A DNA stretch of 64,000 nucleotides from Scopulibacillus daqui (GCF_016908855.1 NZ_JAFBER010000009.1:1-64000), one strand, 5' to 3'. Positions 1-7,960 are shown, counted from the first letter of the stretch. The notes: generated from the letters alone by a model not told the origin. Numbers and translations: made by a program.

Positions 1-252
1 GATGAAATGGTTGAAGCTGTGCCAGATGACCAATTGTTTTCTCATTATAAAGGCGGCGGCAGAAGTTCCTATCATCCGAAAATGATGCTTAAAATTATTC
101 TCTATGCTTATTCCCAAAAGGTTTACTCTTGTCGCGGCTTCGAAAAATTGACAAGAGAAAATATCCCTGCCATGTGGTTGGCGGCGGTGCAGCAACCAGA
201 CTTTCGCACGATCAATGAATTCCGTGGCGAACGGATGAAAGTCTTAGTAGTC
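1..252 (+). pseudogene. IS1182-family transposase fragment (DUF772 N-terminal domain)
   Basis: The reading frame enters from the left edge without a start codon and encodes the conserved N-terminal block of IS1182-like transposases (YHPKMMLKIILYAYSQKVYS, then IPAMWLAA and PDFRTINEFR). After RGERMK at about position 243 the homology stops and the sequence passes directly into a reversed fragment of an immunity-type gene from the neighbouring array, so the catalytic C-terminal part is missing. This is a broken element, not a working transposase. The exact junction (about 243-255) is inferred from loss of similarity on both sides. No terminal inverted repeat is visible inside the window. Confidence 0.75.
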
Positions 253-340
253 TTATCATGTACCAAACTATTCCCGCGGAAATAATGATAAAACCACTGA
301 TGATTGTAAAAGCTATGATGAATATTTTGCGTTTTTTCAT
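253..340 (-). pseudogene. 5' remnant of an immunity-type paralogue, cut by the IS fragment
   Basis: Reading leftwards from an ATG at 338-340 with a good AGGAGA ribosome site, the sequence encodes a basic start and a hydrophobic helix (MKKRKIFIIAFTIISG, IIISAGIVWYM). A stretch of about 35 bases around 255-290 is identical to the equivalent part of the intact paralogue at 526-1245. The gene then ends at the transposase fragment. It is a fourth member of the array, reduced to its membrane anchor. It implies that an insertion plus deletion trimmed the left end of the locus. Confidence 0.7.
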
Positions 341-525
341 GCTAAATCTCCTATATTACTTTGCATTAACTCTTTTATATTTAGAAAATTAAAGAAAGAC
401 TTTTAAATTTATTAAGGGGACCCTAAATTTTACTATTAAGCAGATATATTGCACCTACTGTTAAAAAGGATATTATCAGTCACAAACGTTCTTCATCGCT
501 AGCATTTATACGCAAAGAATTATCT

Positions 526-1245
526 TTATCTAATTTGTGCTTTCTTTATATCCTCTGGCTTATGGTATGGATTAGTTTCTGGACTATCATATTCTATGTC
601 AAAGATTTTATTGTTATTTAGGTACTGTATTCTTAAAAATAAATTTTTGCCAATACCTCTTTTATCAATATCTTTTAATAAGGAAAGTATTTTACCATTT
701 TCCTCCAATTGGCTTTTTTTATCTTCGGGATACTTTTTTTGAAGATGAACTTGTATGTCATTGGATTCAAACTTTTGTCCATATTTTTTCCTTATCTCTT
801 GGATGGTTGGAAATTTACTAACATCAATTGGCAAATTATCTGGTACATCAGCCGTTGCTACAGAAAATTTGATCTTACCAAAACCATTTTCTTTAAACAT
901 TTTTTTAACCTCTTGATTAAATTGCTCATCCCATGCCTCATCAATAATGTCATATCTTTCAAGACCGTAAAATGAAGTGCTTGGTCTGCTTAATAAAATA
1001 GTTTTATTTATTCCCTCAACCTTCAATTTAACATCGGCATAATAGCCGTTTTCTGTCCAGCGCTGCTCGACACTTGTTACTGTCGTATGACGATGAAATC
1101 TGTCCTCAACCTGTTTTGTAACAAGCGATTTGATTTCTTTACTTGATATTGGCGGTTTTATCATGTACCAAACTATTCCCGCGGAAATAATGATGAAAAT
1201 ACAAATGATAATAGAAACTATGATAAAGACCTTGTGTTTTTTCAT
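526..1245 (-). CDS. Single-TM extracytoplasmic protein, putative immunity paralogue 1
   Basis: Predicted 239-residue protein with a basic N-terminus and one hydrophobic helix (about residues 5-28), so it should be anchored in the membrane with the rest outside. Shared family blocks are RFHRHTTVTSVEQRW, a GLERYDIIDEAWDEQF-like block, FPTIQEIRKKYGQKF and a C-terminal NPYHKPEDI. The ATG at 1245 is preferred because GGAG lies just upstream; an ATG ten codons earlier has no such site. It is the last gene of a lipase-headed operon and is closely related to the genes at 1288-2009 and 2185-2895. I do not recognise the Pfam family with certainty. Immunity to the lipase is inferred from position, copy number and topology. 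Confidence 0.75.
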   Translation of the reverse strand: MKKHKVFIIVSIIICIFIIISAGIVWYMIKPPISSKEIKSLVTKQVEDRFHRHTTVTSVEQRWTENGYYADVKLKVEGINKTILLSRPSTSFYGLERYDIIDEAWDEQFNQEVKKMFKENGFGKIKFSVATADVPDNLPIDVSKFPTIQEIRKKYGQKFESNDIQVHLQKKYPEDKKSQLEENGKILSLLKDIDKRGIGKNLFLRIQYLNNNKIFDIEYDSPETNPYHKPEDIKKAQIR

Positions 1246-1287
1246 GGTAATCTCCATTAATTCTAACAATGTCACAAAGAGTTCTAT

Positions 1288-2009
1288 TTACTTCATTAAT
1301 GCTTTATTTAAATCTTCTGGTTTGTGATATGGGTTTTTCTTTGAACTATCGAATTCTATGTCGTAAATTTGTTCATTGTTCTTGTATTCTATTAATAAAA
1401 ACAAATTGCGGGCCATTCCCCTCTTTTCCATTTCTTTTAATAGCGCAAAGACCTTTTTATTCTCCTCCATTTGTCCTTCTTTATCTTTAGGATACTTTGC
1501 TTGAAGCATTATTTGTATATTGTTAGAGCTAAAATTGTTGCCATATTTCTTTCTTACCTCTTGAAATGATGGGAACTTTGAAAGATTTATAGGTAAATTC
1601 TCAGGGACTCCTGAATAAGCTACTATATTATCAACTTTCCCAAAGTCATATTTTTTAATAAACCCTTTACTTCTTGAGCGAATTGTTTACTCCATATATC
1701 ATCTATCACTTCGTATCTCCAAAGGTTGTAAAACTCCCCAGTATAACCCTCAATTTCAAATGTACCATTTATTCCTTGTAATTTTACTTTAACGTCATAC
1801 ATACTACCATTTTCTGTCCAGCGCTTATCTACGTTTGTCACTGTTACTCGCCTATGAAACCTTTGCTCAAGCTGCTCTTTTGTTGTTTCTTTAATTTCCT
1901 TTTCTTCCATATAATCTTTAAGTAAAAACCATCCGATTATCGCTGCAATGATAATTAAGACAGTACCTATGCTTGAAAGAATTATTATCTTTATTTTACG
2001 TTTCTTCAT
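1288..2009 (-). pseudogene. Putative immunity paralogue 2, frameshifted
   Basis: The first 128 residues match the two intact paralogues (one TM helix, then RFHRRVTVTNVDKRWTEN). The frame shifts at a run of six T on the plus strand (1651-1656; A6 on the coding strand). Adding one A restores a continuous product running through VPENLPINLSKFPSFQEV, LQAKYPKDK and a family C-terminus NPYHKPEDLNKALMK. The defect is therefore a one-base deletion in a homopolymer. It could be a real null allele, a sequencing error, or a phase-variable tract; the sequence alone does not decide. The gene lies 42 bases before paralogue 1. Confidence 0.75.
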
Positions 2010-2039
2010 GCTTTCTCCATACTTTGTCCGGTCGGTTTT

Positions 2040-2180
2040 TTATTTTGACCATGTTTTATTTAAATCCTCTGGTCTCTGAAAAGGTATAATGCCGGCTTGT
2101 CCAAGGTCACCTAATTGAAAGGCCTATTATCAAAGTGGTATTTTCTTCATTTCTTTTATTACATCTCATTTTCCTAAGAA
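2040..2180 (-). pseudogene. 3' remnant of another immunity paralogue
   Basis: In one minus-strand frame this spacer encodes KEMKKIPL, three stop codons, then a tail ending PFQRPEDLNKTWSK followed by a stop. The tail aligns with the PYHKPEDLNK C-terminus of the flanking paralogues, and KEMKK aligns with their LLKEMEK block. It is a decayed C-terminal piece lying between paralogue 2 and paralogue 3, evidence that the array once held more copies. Confidence 0.6.
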
Positions 2181-2184
2181 AATT

Positions 2185-2895
2185 TTATTTAGTCTTTGCT
2201 TTATTTAAATCTTCAGGTTTGTGGTATGGATTTGTCTTTGGATCTTTGACTCCAATTACATAGATTTGCTTAAAATCACTATATTCTATTACTAAATAAA
2301 GATTCCTTGCTATTCCTCGTTTCTCCATCTCTTTTAATAAAGTAAATATTTTCTTATTCTCTTCTAATTGACCTTTTTTAGTTTCAGGGTACTTTGTTTG
2401 GAGCGTTACTTGGATATCATTTGACACAAATTTTTGTCCGTACTCTTTCCTTACTTCTTGAATAGTTGGTAGTTTCGAAATATCTATAGGTATATTTTCT
2501 GGAACTGTAGCATCAGCATCAATATATTTTAATTTAAAACCTTTAGTATTAAACATTTTTTTCATTTCTTTTGTAAATTGTTTATGCCATATATCATCTA
2601 TTACTTCGTATTTCCAAAGGTTGTAAAACTCTCCTGTATAGCCTCCGATTTCATAGGTACCATTTACTCCTTGTAATTTTACTTTAACGTCATACATACT
2701 ACCATTTTCTGTCCATTGCTTATCCACATTTGTTACTGTAACAGGCCTATGAAACCTTTGCTCAAGCTGCTCTTTTGTTATATCTTTAATTTCGTTAGCT
2801 TCCATTAATTGTTTTAACATAAACCAAACCACCCCTATTATTATAATAAGAACAATAAAACCTAATATAATTAATAGTACTTTATGTTTCTTCAT
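2185..2895 (-). CDS. Single-TM extracytoplasmic protein, putative immunity paralogue 3
   Basis: A 236-residue protein with a strongly hydrophobic helix at about residues 5-27, followed by RFHRPVTVTNVDKQW, a GEFYNLWKYEVIDDIW block, LPTIQEVRKEYGQKF and a C-terminal NPYHKPEDLNK. Its ATG overlaps the stop codon of the lipase gene (ATGA), so the two are probably translationally coupled, as is usual for toxin and immunity pairs. A membrane-anchored external domain would suit protection from a secreted phospholipase acting on the outer membrane face. Staphylococcus aureus uses surface-anchored immunity proteins against its T7-secreted lipase TslA; that parallel is functional, and I do not claim homology. 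Confidence 0.8.
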   Translation of the reverse strand: MKKHKVLLIILGFIVLIIIIGVVWFMLKQLMEANEIKDITKEQLEQRFHRPVTVTNVDKQWTENGSMYDVKVKLQGVNGTYEIGGYTGEFYNLWKYEVIDDIWHKQFTKEMKKMFNTKGFKLKYIDADATVPENIPIDISKLPTIQEVRKEYGQKFVSNDIQVTLQTKYPETKKGQLEENKKIFTLLKEMEKRGIARNLYLVIEYSDFKQIYVIGVKDPKTNPYHKPEDLNKAKTK

Positions 2896-4604
2896 TTCTG
2901 ACTCCTTTGTAACAATTGTTCAAGTTCATGTTTGTATCCTTTTAATTCATTAAGAATTTTTTCATCATTTGTGTGATAATTGTGTTTTAAATCATCAATT
3001 TTAGCTTCTATTTCAGTAATTTCTTTTTCAAATGAATGGATTTTATTAATCTCGAGATTTTTTATATATTCATGATTAATAAAAGGATCCTGATCATAAA
3101 GGTTAGAATTAACCTCTTTCTCGAGTTGTTTTTTATTTAACTGAAGCTTTATAAGCTTTTTAGCGTAATTTCCGATTTCCTCCTTATTTAACTCCTCTGG
3201 AATGTATCTGTCCCCCATATTTTGGAATTTATCCATTTTTTCTAAATTAGATATCATTTGATTAACTTTTGACAATAAATCATTTGTGTATTTTTCATCA
3301 ACTCGATTATGATTGCTATAAATTCGGTTATTTATTACCCGATTTTCTATGTTTTCTAATTGTTTTTTTGATATTAAATCATCTTTTACTTTTGCAGTAT
3401 CGGTAAGTTTAATGTCATTTGATATTTCCCTTTGCTTTGAATCAATTAATATGTTACCCCTTTTATCAAAACGGAAACTTCTATTAATTTCATGCGGTTT
3501 TAAACCACTTTCAAGTGCCACGTTTGGAACGGAAATATTTATTCCAGGAGAATATTTCATATTAATAGGCTTTTTGTGCTTTTCGGAAATAAGATCACCT
3601 TCAACCCTAAAGTTAACCATTTTTTGATTATTATTTTTAAGAAATTCTTTTTTCGAACCTGGCGTATATCTGGGAGCATTGAAGGTGACTGCTGTTGTAT
3701 TATATTTATCAGCTTGATTGTCAGCAAGCCACCCACCTAGAGAATGACCAGTAAATGTTAAATTTATATTATCTCCTAATTGTCTTTTTACCTTTTTTAT
3801 AAATTTATCGGCATCTCTATCCTGTGATGAAGAATATCCTCTTTTTACCCCTGTAATTGCTAAATCAGGTGAACCCCAAACATTTCCTGTCAGTGATAAA
3901 GCAGGGATTCCTAAAACTCCAGTAGTATCGTTCTTGACATCCCTATATGCATCTTTAAAAGATGTTATAAAATTACTCTCAGTTCCCCTAAATGCAATAA
4001 TATAATTATTTGATGTTCCAATTTGAAATATTACCGCATCTAAACCACTCTTATAGTGATGGACAATCTCTCCACTTATTTTTCTCAACCTCACCTTCCC
4101 TATTTTAAATTTTTTCAGTTCTTTATTAATTTTATTTTCATCTTGATAAGCCAACGATGATAACTTCGCATATTCCTCCGGCGTCACTTTACCAAATATC
4201 TCCGCCATCAGCTTCTCCTGTGATATCTTCTCCGCATCCGCCATCATTTGGAAATCGTTAAATTTACCAAATTTATCATACATATTTAGTATACCTGCGG
4301 AAAATCCTGTTAGCAGTGAGATTGGAGCCATATCAGCCATTTCAGCGGTTAGGATAAATCGTGAAAGTTCATCAGCTGCTTCTATATAAGACTTTCCTAA
4401 TTGTCCTGAAGAAGTGATAATTTGTTCACTTTTCTGATAGACTGAAGAAGTATACGGGGTAGATCCGCAGCGGCTCAAGACCTCATTAATATGGGTATTG
4501 AGCGATTCTAAACTTTTATATAATGTTGACATTTCTTTGAAACTATTTTCTAATGAGCAGGCAGCCTTCTTGAGGGGTTCGGGTTCGACTTTAAATAATG
4601 GCAC
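2892..4604 (-). CDS. Lipase-domain protein, putative type VII secretion effector
   Basis: Predicted 570 residues. The first about 95 residues are alpha-helical and WXG/LXG-like. A class 3-type lipase domain follows, with an AFRGTES oxyanion segment (about 204-210), the nucleophile elbow GHSLGG with Ser288, a likely Asp337 in EGDLIS and a likely His371 in KPHEI. Residues from about 400 to the end are charged and predicted coiled coil. The start is a GTG at 4604 behind AAAGGAG. It follows a WXG-like gene by six bases and overlaps the first immunity-type gene by four. No classical signal peptide is seen, consistent with type VII export, but no secretion-machine genes are in the window. Activity on phospholipid rather than another ester is inferred. 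Confidence 0.8.
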   Translation of the reverse strand: MPLFKVEPEPLKKAACSLENSFKEMSTLYKSLESLNTHINEVLSRCGSTPYTSSVYQKSEQIITSSGQLGKSYIEAADELSRFILTAEMADMAPISLLTGFSAGILNMYDKFGKFNDFQMMADAEKISQEKLMAEIFGKVTPEEYAKLSSLAYQDENKINKELKKFKIGKVRLRKISGEIVHHYKSGLDAVIFQIGTSNNYIIAFRGTESNFITSFKDAYRDVKNDTTGVLGIPALSLTGNVWGSPDLAITGVKRGYSSSQDRDADKFIKKVKRQLGDNINLTFTGHSLGGWLADNQADKYNTTAVTFNAPRYTPGSKKEFLKNNNQKMVNFRVEGDLISEKHKKPINMKYSPGINISVPNVALESGLKPHEINRSFRFDKRGNILIDSKQREISNDIKLTDTAKVKDDLISKKQLENIENRVINNRIYSNHNRVDEKYTNDLLSKVNQMISNLEKMDKFQNMGDRYIPEELNKEEIGNYAKKLIKLQLNKKQLEKEVNSNLYDQDPFINHEYIKNLEINKIHSFEKEITEIEAKIDDLKHNYHTNDEKILNELKGYKHELEQLLQRSQK

Positions 4605-4610
4605 GTTCTC

Positions 4611-4976
4611 TTAGTCTCCTTTCATCATTTTTAGTCTTTCTTTCTTTTCCCTTTGTTCTTTTTCTTCGATTTGATGAGCAAGTTGACTTTCTTTTTGAAT
4701 TAAATACTGAATGCTGTTTTGAACCAATTGGATTTGTTCATCTATCGTTTGCAACAGTACAGTTCCTTGCTGTGTCGTACGCTCGAATTCGTTCATGAAA
4801 TGCTCTTTTTTCTTGCCTTGCCAATATTGATCAGATGTCCCTCTATGAACAGCCGATTGAGTTTGGTGTATGACATGATTCGCTTGCTGATTAAGCATTC
4901 TTAGCTGGGTTAAGGCTGTTTTTAATTCTTCTATATGATGTTTGAGTTGCTGTAAGGCCTCCCTGGAAACCTCCAT
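4611..4976 (-). CDS. WXG100/DUF5082-like helical partner protein
   Basis: A 121-residue, almost wholly helical protein with a central YWQGKKKEHF turn, matching the W-x-G turn of WXG100-like proteins, and long charged coiled-coil flanks. Size, position and the motif resemble the YwqH-type small partners encoded just before LXG toxins in Bacillus. These are thought to pair with the toxin and help target it to the type VII machine. It is the first gene of the operon, with AAGGAG ahead of the ATG. The following lipase begins six bases after its stop. Partner function is inferred from context. Confidence 0.75.
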   Translation of the reverse strand: MEVSREALQQLKHHIEELKTALTQLRMLNQQANHVIHQTQSAVHRGTSDQYWQGKKKEHFMNEFERTTQQGTVLLQTIDEQIQLVQNSIQYLIQKESQLAHQIEEKEQREKKERLKMMKGD

Positions 4977-5036
4977 ATTATCTATCTCCTTACTATATGC
5001 CTAGTATGATACTCCTAAAAATAACTCTATATATAA

Positions 5037-5045
5037 ATTATACCA
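5037..5045 (-). promoter_or_regulatory. Extended -10 promoter of the lipase operon
   Basis: The minus strand reads TGGTATAAT (TATAAT at 5037-5042), a consensus extended -10 for sigma A. It is about 60 bases ahead of the WXG-like ATG. No good -35 is visible at 17 bases, as is common for extended -10 promoters. Confidence 0.55.
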
Positions 5046-5093
5046 TTTTATTGGCATTACTTTTATATATACCAAACAAATCATGAAAAATAT

Positions 5094-5131
5094 AGAAAAA
5101 ATCCGGTTTACCTTATAAGATAAACCGGATT
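5094..5131 (-). terminator. Intrinsic terminator of the parMR-like operon
   Basis: Inverted arms at 5100-5110 and 5121-5131 (core CCGGTTTA / TAAACCGG) are followed on the minus strand by a run of six T. It lies immediately after the ParR-like stop codon. Confidence 0.85.
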
Positions 5132-5137
5132 GTTCAA

Positions 5138-5659
5138 CTATTTATTGAGTTCAGCAAGGAAGTTTCCAATGAGTTCCTCTGAATTATCTTCTTGAGGCTC
5201 TTCATTTTTATCTGCTTCTTTAGCTTCATTAAAATCGTCAAGTGTAAAGTCATCAAGATCCATTTTCTGAAGGTCATCGGAGGCAGCTTCTTCAGAGAGA
5301 TTTAAAGACTTGCCTACAGGCTCTGAATGAACATTAACAGAAGAAATCATAGAAAAAGGATCAGCTAATATTTGATAAACAATCTTTCCAATAATCGCCT
5401 CAGATTGTTCGTGTTTCAGCCAGTCCCTTTGCTCCTTATTTAACTTCTTAGGGAGAGGAATGGTGATTGTTTCCTTGTCATCAGATAGTGAAGCTTCTAT
5501 CCCCTTAAACACATAATTTGCTATTTGACTCGAAAAATTTCTTCTCTCTCTTTGTTTTAATTCATTCAAGTGCTGCAAAATATAGTCCGGGGTATCAGAA
5601 GGAATGCGAAAAGCAATGGATTGCCCTCGTGTAATAGCCTTCGGTGCGGCTTTTACCAT
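5138..5659 (-). CDS. ParR-like ribbon-helix-helix adaptor
   Basis: A 173-residue protein. The N-terminus has the layout of a ribbon-helix-helix DNA-binding fold: a short strand (QSIAFRIPSD, about residues 13-22), a helix (PDYILQHLNELKQRE) and a second helix (FSSQIANYVFKGIEASL). The middle is less distinctive and the last about 45 residues are strongly acidic (DLDDFTLDDFNEAKEAD). It starts nine bases after the actin-like gene. In ParMRC plasmid systems the RHH protein binds the centromere, caps the actin filament through its C-terminus and represses the operon. That role is inferred from fold pattern and order; no sequence family is asserted. Confidence 0.7.
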   Translation of the reverse strand: MVKAAPKAITRGQSIAFRIPSDTPDYILQHLNELKQRERRNFSSQIANYVFKGIEASLSDDKETITIPLPKKLNKEQRDWLKHEQSEAIIGKIVYQILADPFSMISSVNVHSEPVGKSLNLSEEAASDDLQKMDLDDFTLDDFNEAKEADKNEEPQEDNSEELIGNFLAELNK

Positions 5660-5668
5660 ATCATCACC

Positions 5669-6868
5669 TTATTTTTTTACTGGTTGCTTTTCTTTTTGTT
5701 TTTCTTGATGCTTTTGCTCCGAACCCTTCTTCTGCTTTTGAATGTATTCAGTAATTAATTTATAGTAGGCATTTGCCATCATCCAGATACTTTCTTTTTC
5801 ATCTTCAAAGAAATCAATATTGTAGCCGTCTAAACTATTATTTAAGTTTTTAATATAATCTTTTAAGATGATCGATCCGCCGCCTATAAAATAAGCAATC
5901 TCGGTTTGTGAGTTTTTCTGCCAAACATTGCGTAAATGACGGTATTGCTTTTTAGCCAAGTCCAGTAAAATACGATCCACGATGTCATGAACGCTTGTCC
6001 GGCTGCCTTTAACCATAATATGGTTTCGGTCATTTTTCTTAGTAATAATTTCAACCACATCTCTGCGGCTGTCCAATTCAACACCGTGTTTCATTCTAAT
6101 TTCTTCTCTGATCTGCTCAAGCGCTTCAGAAACGCCAAGATTAAATCCTTGCGCCTTATCATCATCAACATGGCTGTCTTTTACAACAGCGATATCAGTT
6201 GAGAGCCCGCCAATATCTTGGATTAGGAGCCGTTTATGAATCAAGTCTTTATTTACAATATTCAAATGGTTGTCCATGACAAGGTTTATAAAGGCAGCGA
6301 ATCCTTCAGGATAGACTTTCACATCGCTAAATCTTATATTTACTTTTAATCCCCGGTGCTTAGGTGTGACAAGAAATTCAACTTGATGAACAGAACCCAG
6401 CAGCTTAGCCCTAAAGCTCACATCTTTTCCTTGTTTTACCTCACGCAAAGGAAGACCGGTGCCCAGCGTATAATTCGCATCAACAATATCGTTTGACCGG
6501 TTAAAAACTTTTTTATTTTCGTCACTGACAGCATCCAGAGCCAATGCTGTAAATAGCATAACCAACGTTTGATCTTCTTCAGATTTATTGCTTCCTGGAT
6601 CCAGTTCAGTCGCATTTGGCACTTTAGAAGCTAATTTCCCAACCCGATAAATAGCATTGTTTTCTTGTAATGCTGGAGAATGCACCTTAACATGGAGTTC
6701 ATCTATTGGATTTTTACTATCTAAATCTTCTATACCGATAATTGGACGGTCAGCCTTATCTCTCGCAACTACATTTGGTATGTACAATTCTGACTCTAAG
6801 CGTCCAAACAGCCCTTTTAATGAATCGTTTCCAACATCTATCGCTGCTGTTCTGCTAAAATTACCCAT
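5669..6868 (-). CDS. ParM/Alp-type actin-like segregation ATPase
   Basis: A 399-residue protein of the ASKHA/actin superfamily. It has a phosphate-1 loop (AAIDVGNDSLKG, about 8-19), a phosphate-2 motif (LIQDIGGLSTDIAV, about 215-228) and an adenosine motif (AYFIGGGSIIL, about 325-335), followed by a Lys/Gln-rich tail. This fits the ParM/StbA-like plasmid segregation group, with the long form closest in size to Alp7A-like proteins. Polymerisation and DNA pushing are inferred from the family. It lies between an iteron-like repeat cluster and an RHH gene, the order parC-parM-parR. No replication initiator, integrase or conjugation gene is adjacent. Confidence 0.85.
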   Translation of the reverse strand: MGNFSRTAAIDVGNDSLKGLFGRLESELYIPNVVARDKADRPIIGIEDLDSKNPIDELHVKVHSPALQENNAIYRVGKLASKVPNATELDPGSNKSEEDQTLVMLFTALALDAVSDENKKVFNRSNDIVDANYTLGTGLPLREVKQGKDVSFRAKLLGSVHQVEFLVTPKHRGLKVNIRFSDVKVYPEGFAAFINLVMDNHLNIVNKDLIHKRLLIQDIGGLSTDIAVVKDSHVDDDKAQGFNLGVSEALEQIREEIRMKHGVELDSRRDVVEIITKKNDRNHIMVKGSRTSVHDIVDRILLDLAKKQYRHLRNVWQKNSQTEIAYFIGGGSIILKDYIKNLNNSLDGYNIDFFEDEKESIWMMANAYYKLITEYIQKQKKGSEQKHQEKQKEKQPVKK

Positions 6869-6919
6869 TTTACACCATTCCTTTCAGTTAATAGGAATTA
6901 TTTATAAAGAATTTTCTTG

Positions 6920-6958
6920 ATTATATGTTAAGCGTACATTCGCTTACACTTTTCGTCA
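6920..6958 (-). promoter_or_regulatory. Promoter and palindromic operator of the parMR-like operon
   Basis: The minus strand has TATAAT at 6920-6925, about 50 bases ahead of the actin-like ATG. A perfect inverted repeat, TAAGCG-n6-CGCTTA, spans 6929-6946 and fills the -10/-35 spacer. A single TGTAAGCG half-site recurs near 7217. Steric blocking of the promoter by the RHH protein is a plausible reading but not shown. Confidence 0.5.
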
Positions 6959-6965
6959 ATAACTT

Positions 6966-7241
6966 TCATTGAATCTTAATTTTGTTTTCAAATGCGTAAA
7001 CATATTTACATATTCGAAAACTCGTAAACAAAAACGTGAACATTACTCCCGACATCAAGTAAACAATTATGTTCACTTGAAAACATTTTTGTATACTCGT
7101 AAACACTTTTGTATATATTTTTTTCGCTCTTTCTATTAAACTCTTATCTTCGTACACCAAAATATAGCAGGAATCATAAAACGGTTCGTTAAAGTTATTC
7201 GTTTTTTGTGTGTTTAGGTGTAAGCGATCTGGAATAAACAT
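6966..7241 (-). CDS. Hypothetical 91-residue protein inside the repeat region
   Basis: An open frame beginning at an ATG with AAGAAGGCGG four bases upstream. The N-terminal half is ordinary soluble sequence and the C-terminal half has a hydrophobic segment (NIIVYLMSGVMFTFLF). Its 3' half overlaps four GTAAAC repeats, so the coding part may simply be chance translation of the centromere-like array. It resembles nothing I recognise. It would be transcribed towards the actin-like gene. Confidence 0.25.
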   Translation of the reverse strand: MFIPDRLHLNTQKTNNFNEPFYDSCYILVYEDKSLIERAKKIYTKVFTSIQKCFQVNIIVYLMSGVMFTFLFTSFRICKYVYAFENKIKIQ

Positions 7242-7711
7242 TTTACCGCCTTCTTAAAATAAACAAAAACTTGAAGGCCATTTTTTAACAGGAAAAAATG
7301 TGAGGTAATTTCCCACTCTAAAATAGCTTTGATGCTGCCGAGTTTCGTTTTCAAAATCGTAAACATGTATACAAATAAGAAAACTTGCAAACAAAAACGC
7401 TAACTCGATGAACTCAGGAGGTCATCATCTCTTTGTTTACAAGTATGCTTTTAAGCAAACAAGTAAACTTATTTGTTTACGTTATTTTTGATGAAAATGG
7501 GAGCTGTATCATTTATCTGTACATCCTCCTAAGATATTTAAAAATCTCGATTGTTATTTCGATCAACAAAAAACATCTTTAAAAGCATAGGATATATAAC
7601 ATTTAATTAGGATCAAGCGTTTTCTAATCTGTTTACACGTTTACATATATGTATGGACGTAAACAAAAACGCTAACAACTTGACGCGGAATATGTTCACA
7701 ATATCGTTTAC
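6994..7711. repeat. parC-like cluster of GTAAAC repeats
   Basis: Twelve exact copies of GTAAAC or its complement occur here: plus-oriented at 6996, 7024, 7059, 7099, 7359, 7463 and 7659; minus-oriented at 7435, 7475, 7631, 7639 and 7706. Degenerate copies are at 7036, 7071 and 7694. Fewer than one would be expected by chance in 720 bases. A longer composite unit recurs three times, at about 6994-7042, 7357-7404 and 7636-7675: a GTAAAC or GTTTAC copy, an AT-rich spacer, then (G/A)CAAACAAAAACG or GTAAACAAAAACG and a further AAC. The array lies directly upstream of the actin-like gene, where ParR-binding centromere repeats sit in ParMRC systems. Confidence 0.75.
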
Positions 7712-7960
7712 ACGAAAACGTTTTTATAAACATGCAAACTTGTTTGTTTGTATTAAAAGCTGTCTGTCATTCAAATGATTTTTTTCCTTTCTTGCCTCCT
7801 ATTTAAGACTTGAAGTGAACCGGCATCATTTAAACCGATGCAAGCGTTCGACTCTGACATATGCCTTAAATTCCGATAAGCTTTGATTTTGCTTCTTTAA
7901 AATCTTATGTTGTATTGGGTCCCCTCCCCTAAGAATTGAAACTTAACTCTCTCATTTCGA
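7712..7960. other. Intergenic stretch between repeat cluster and Bce operon
   Basis: About 250 bases with no open frame, promoter or repeat that I can support. The GTAAAC motif stops at its left end. Confidence 0.5.
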
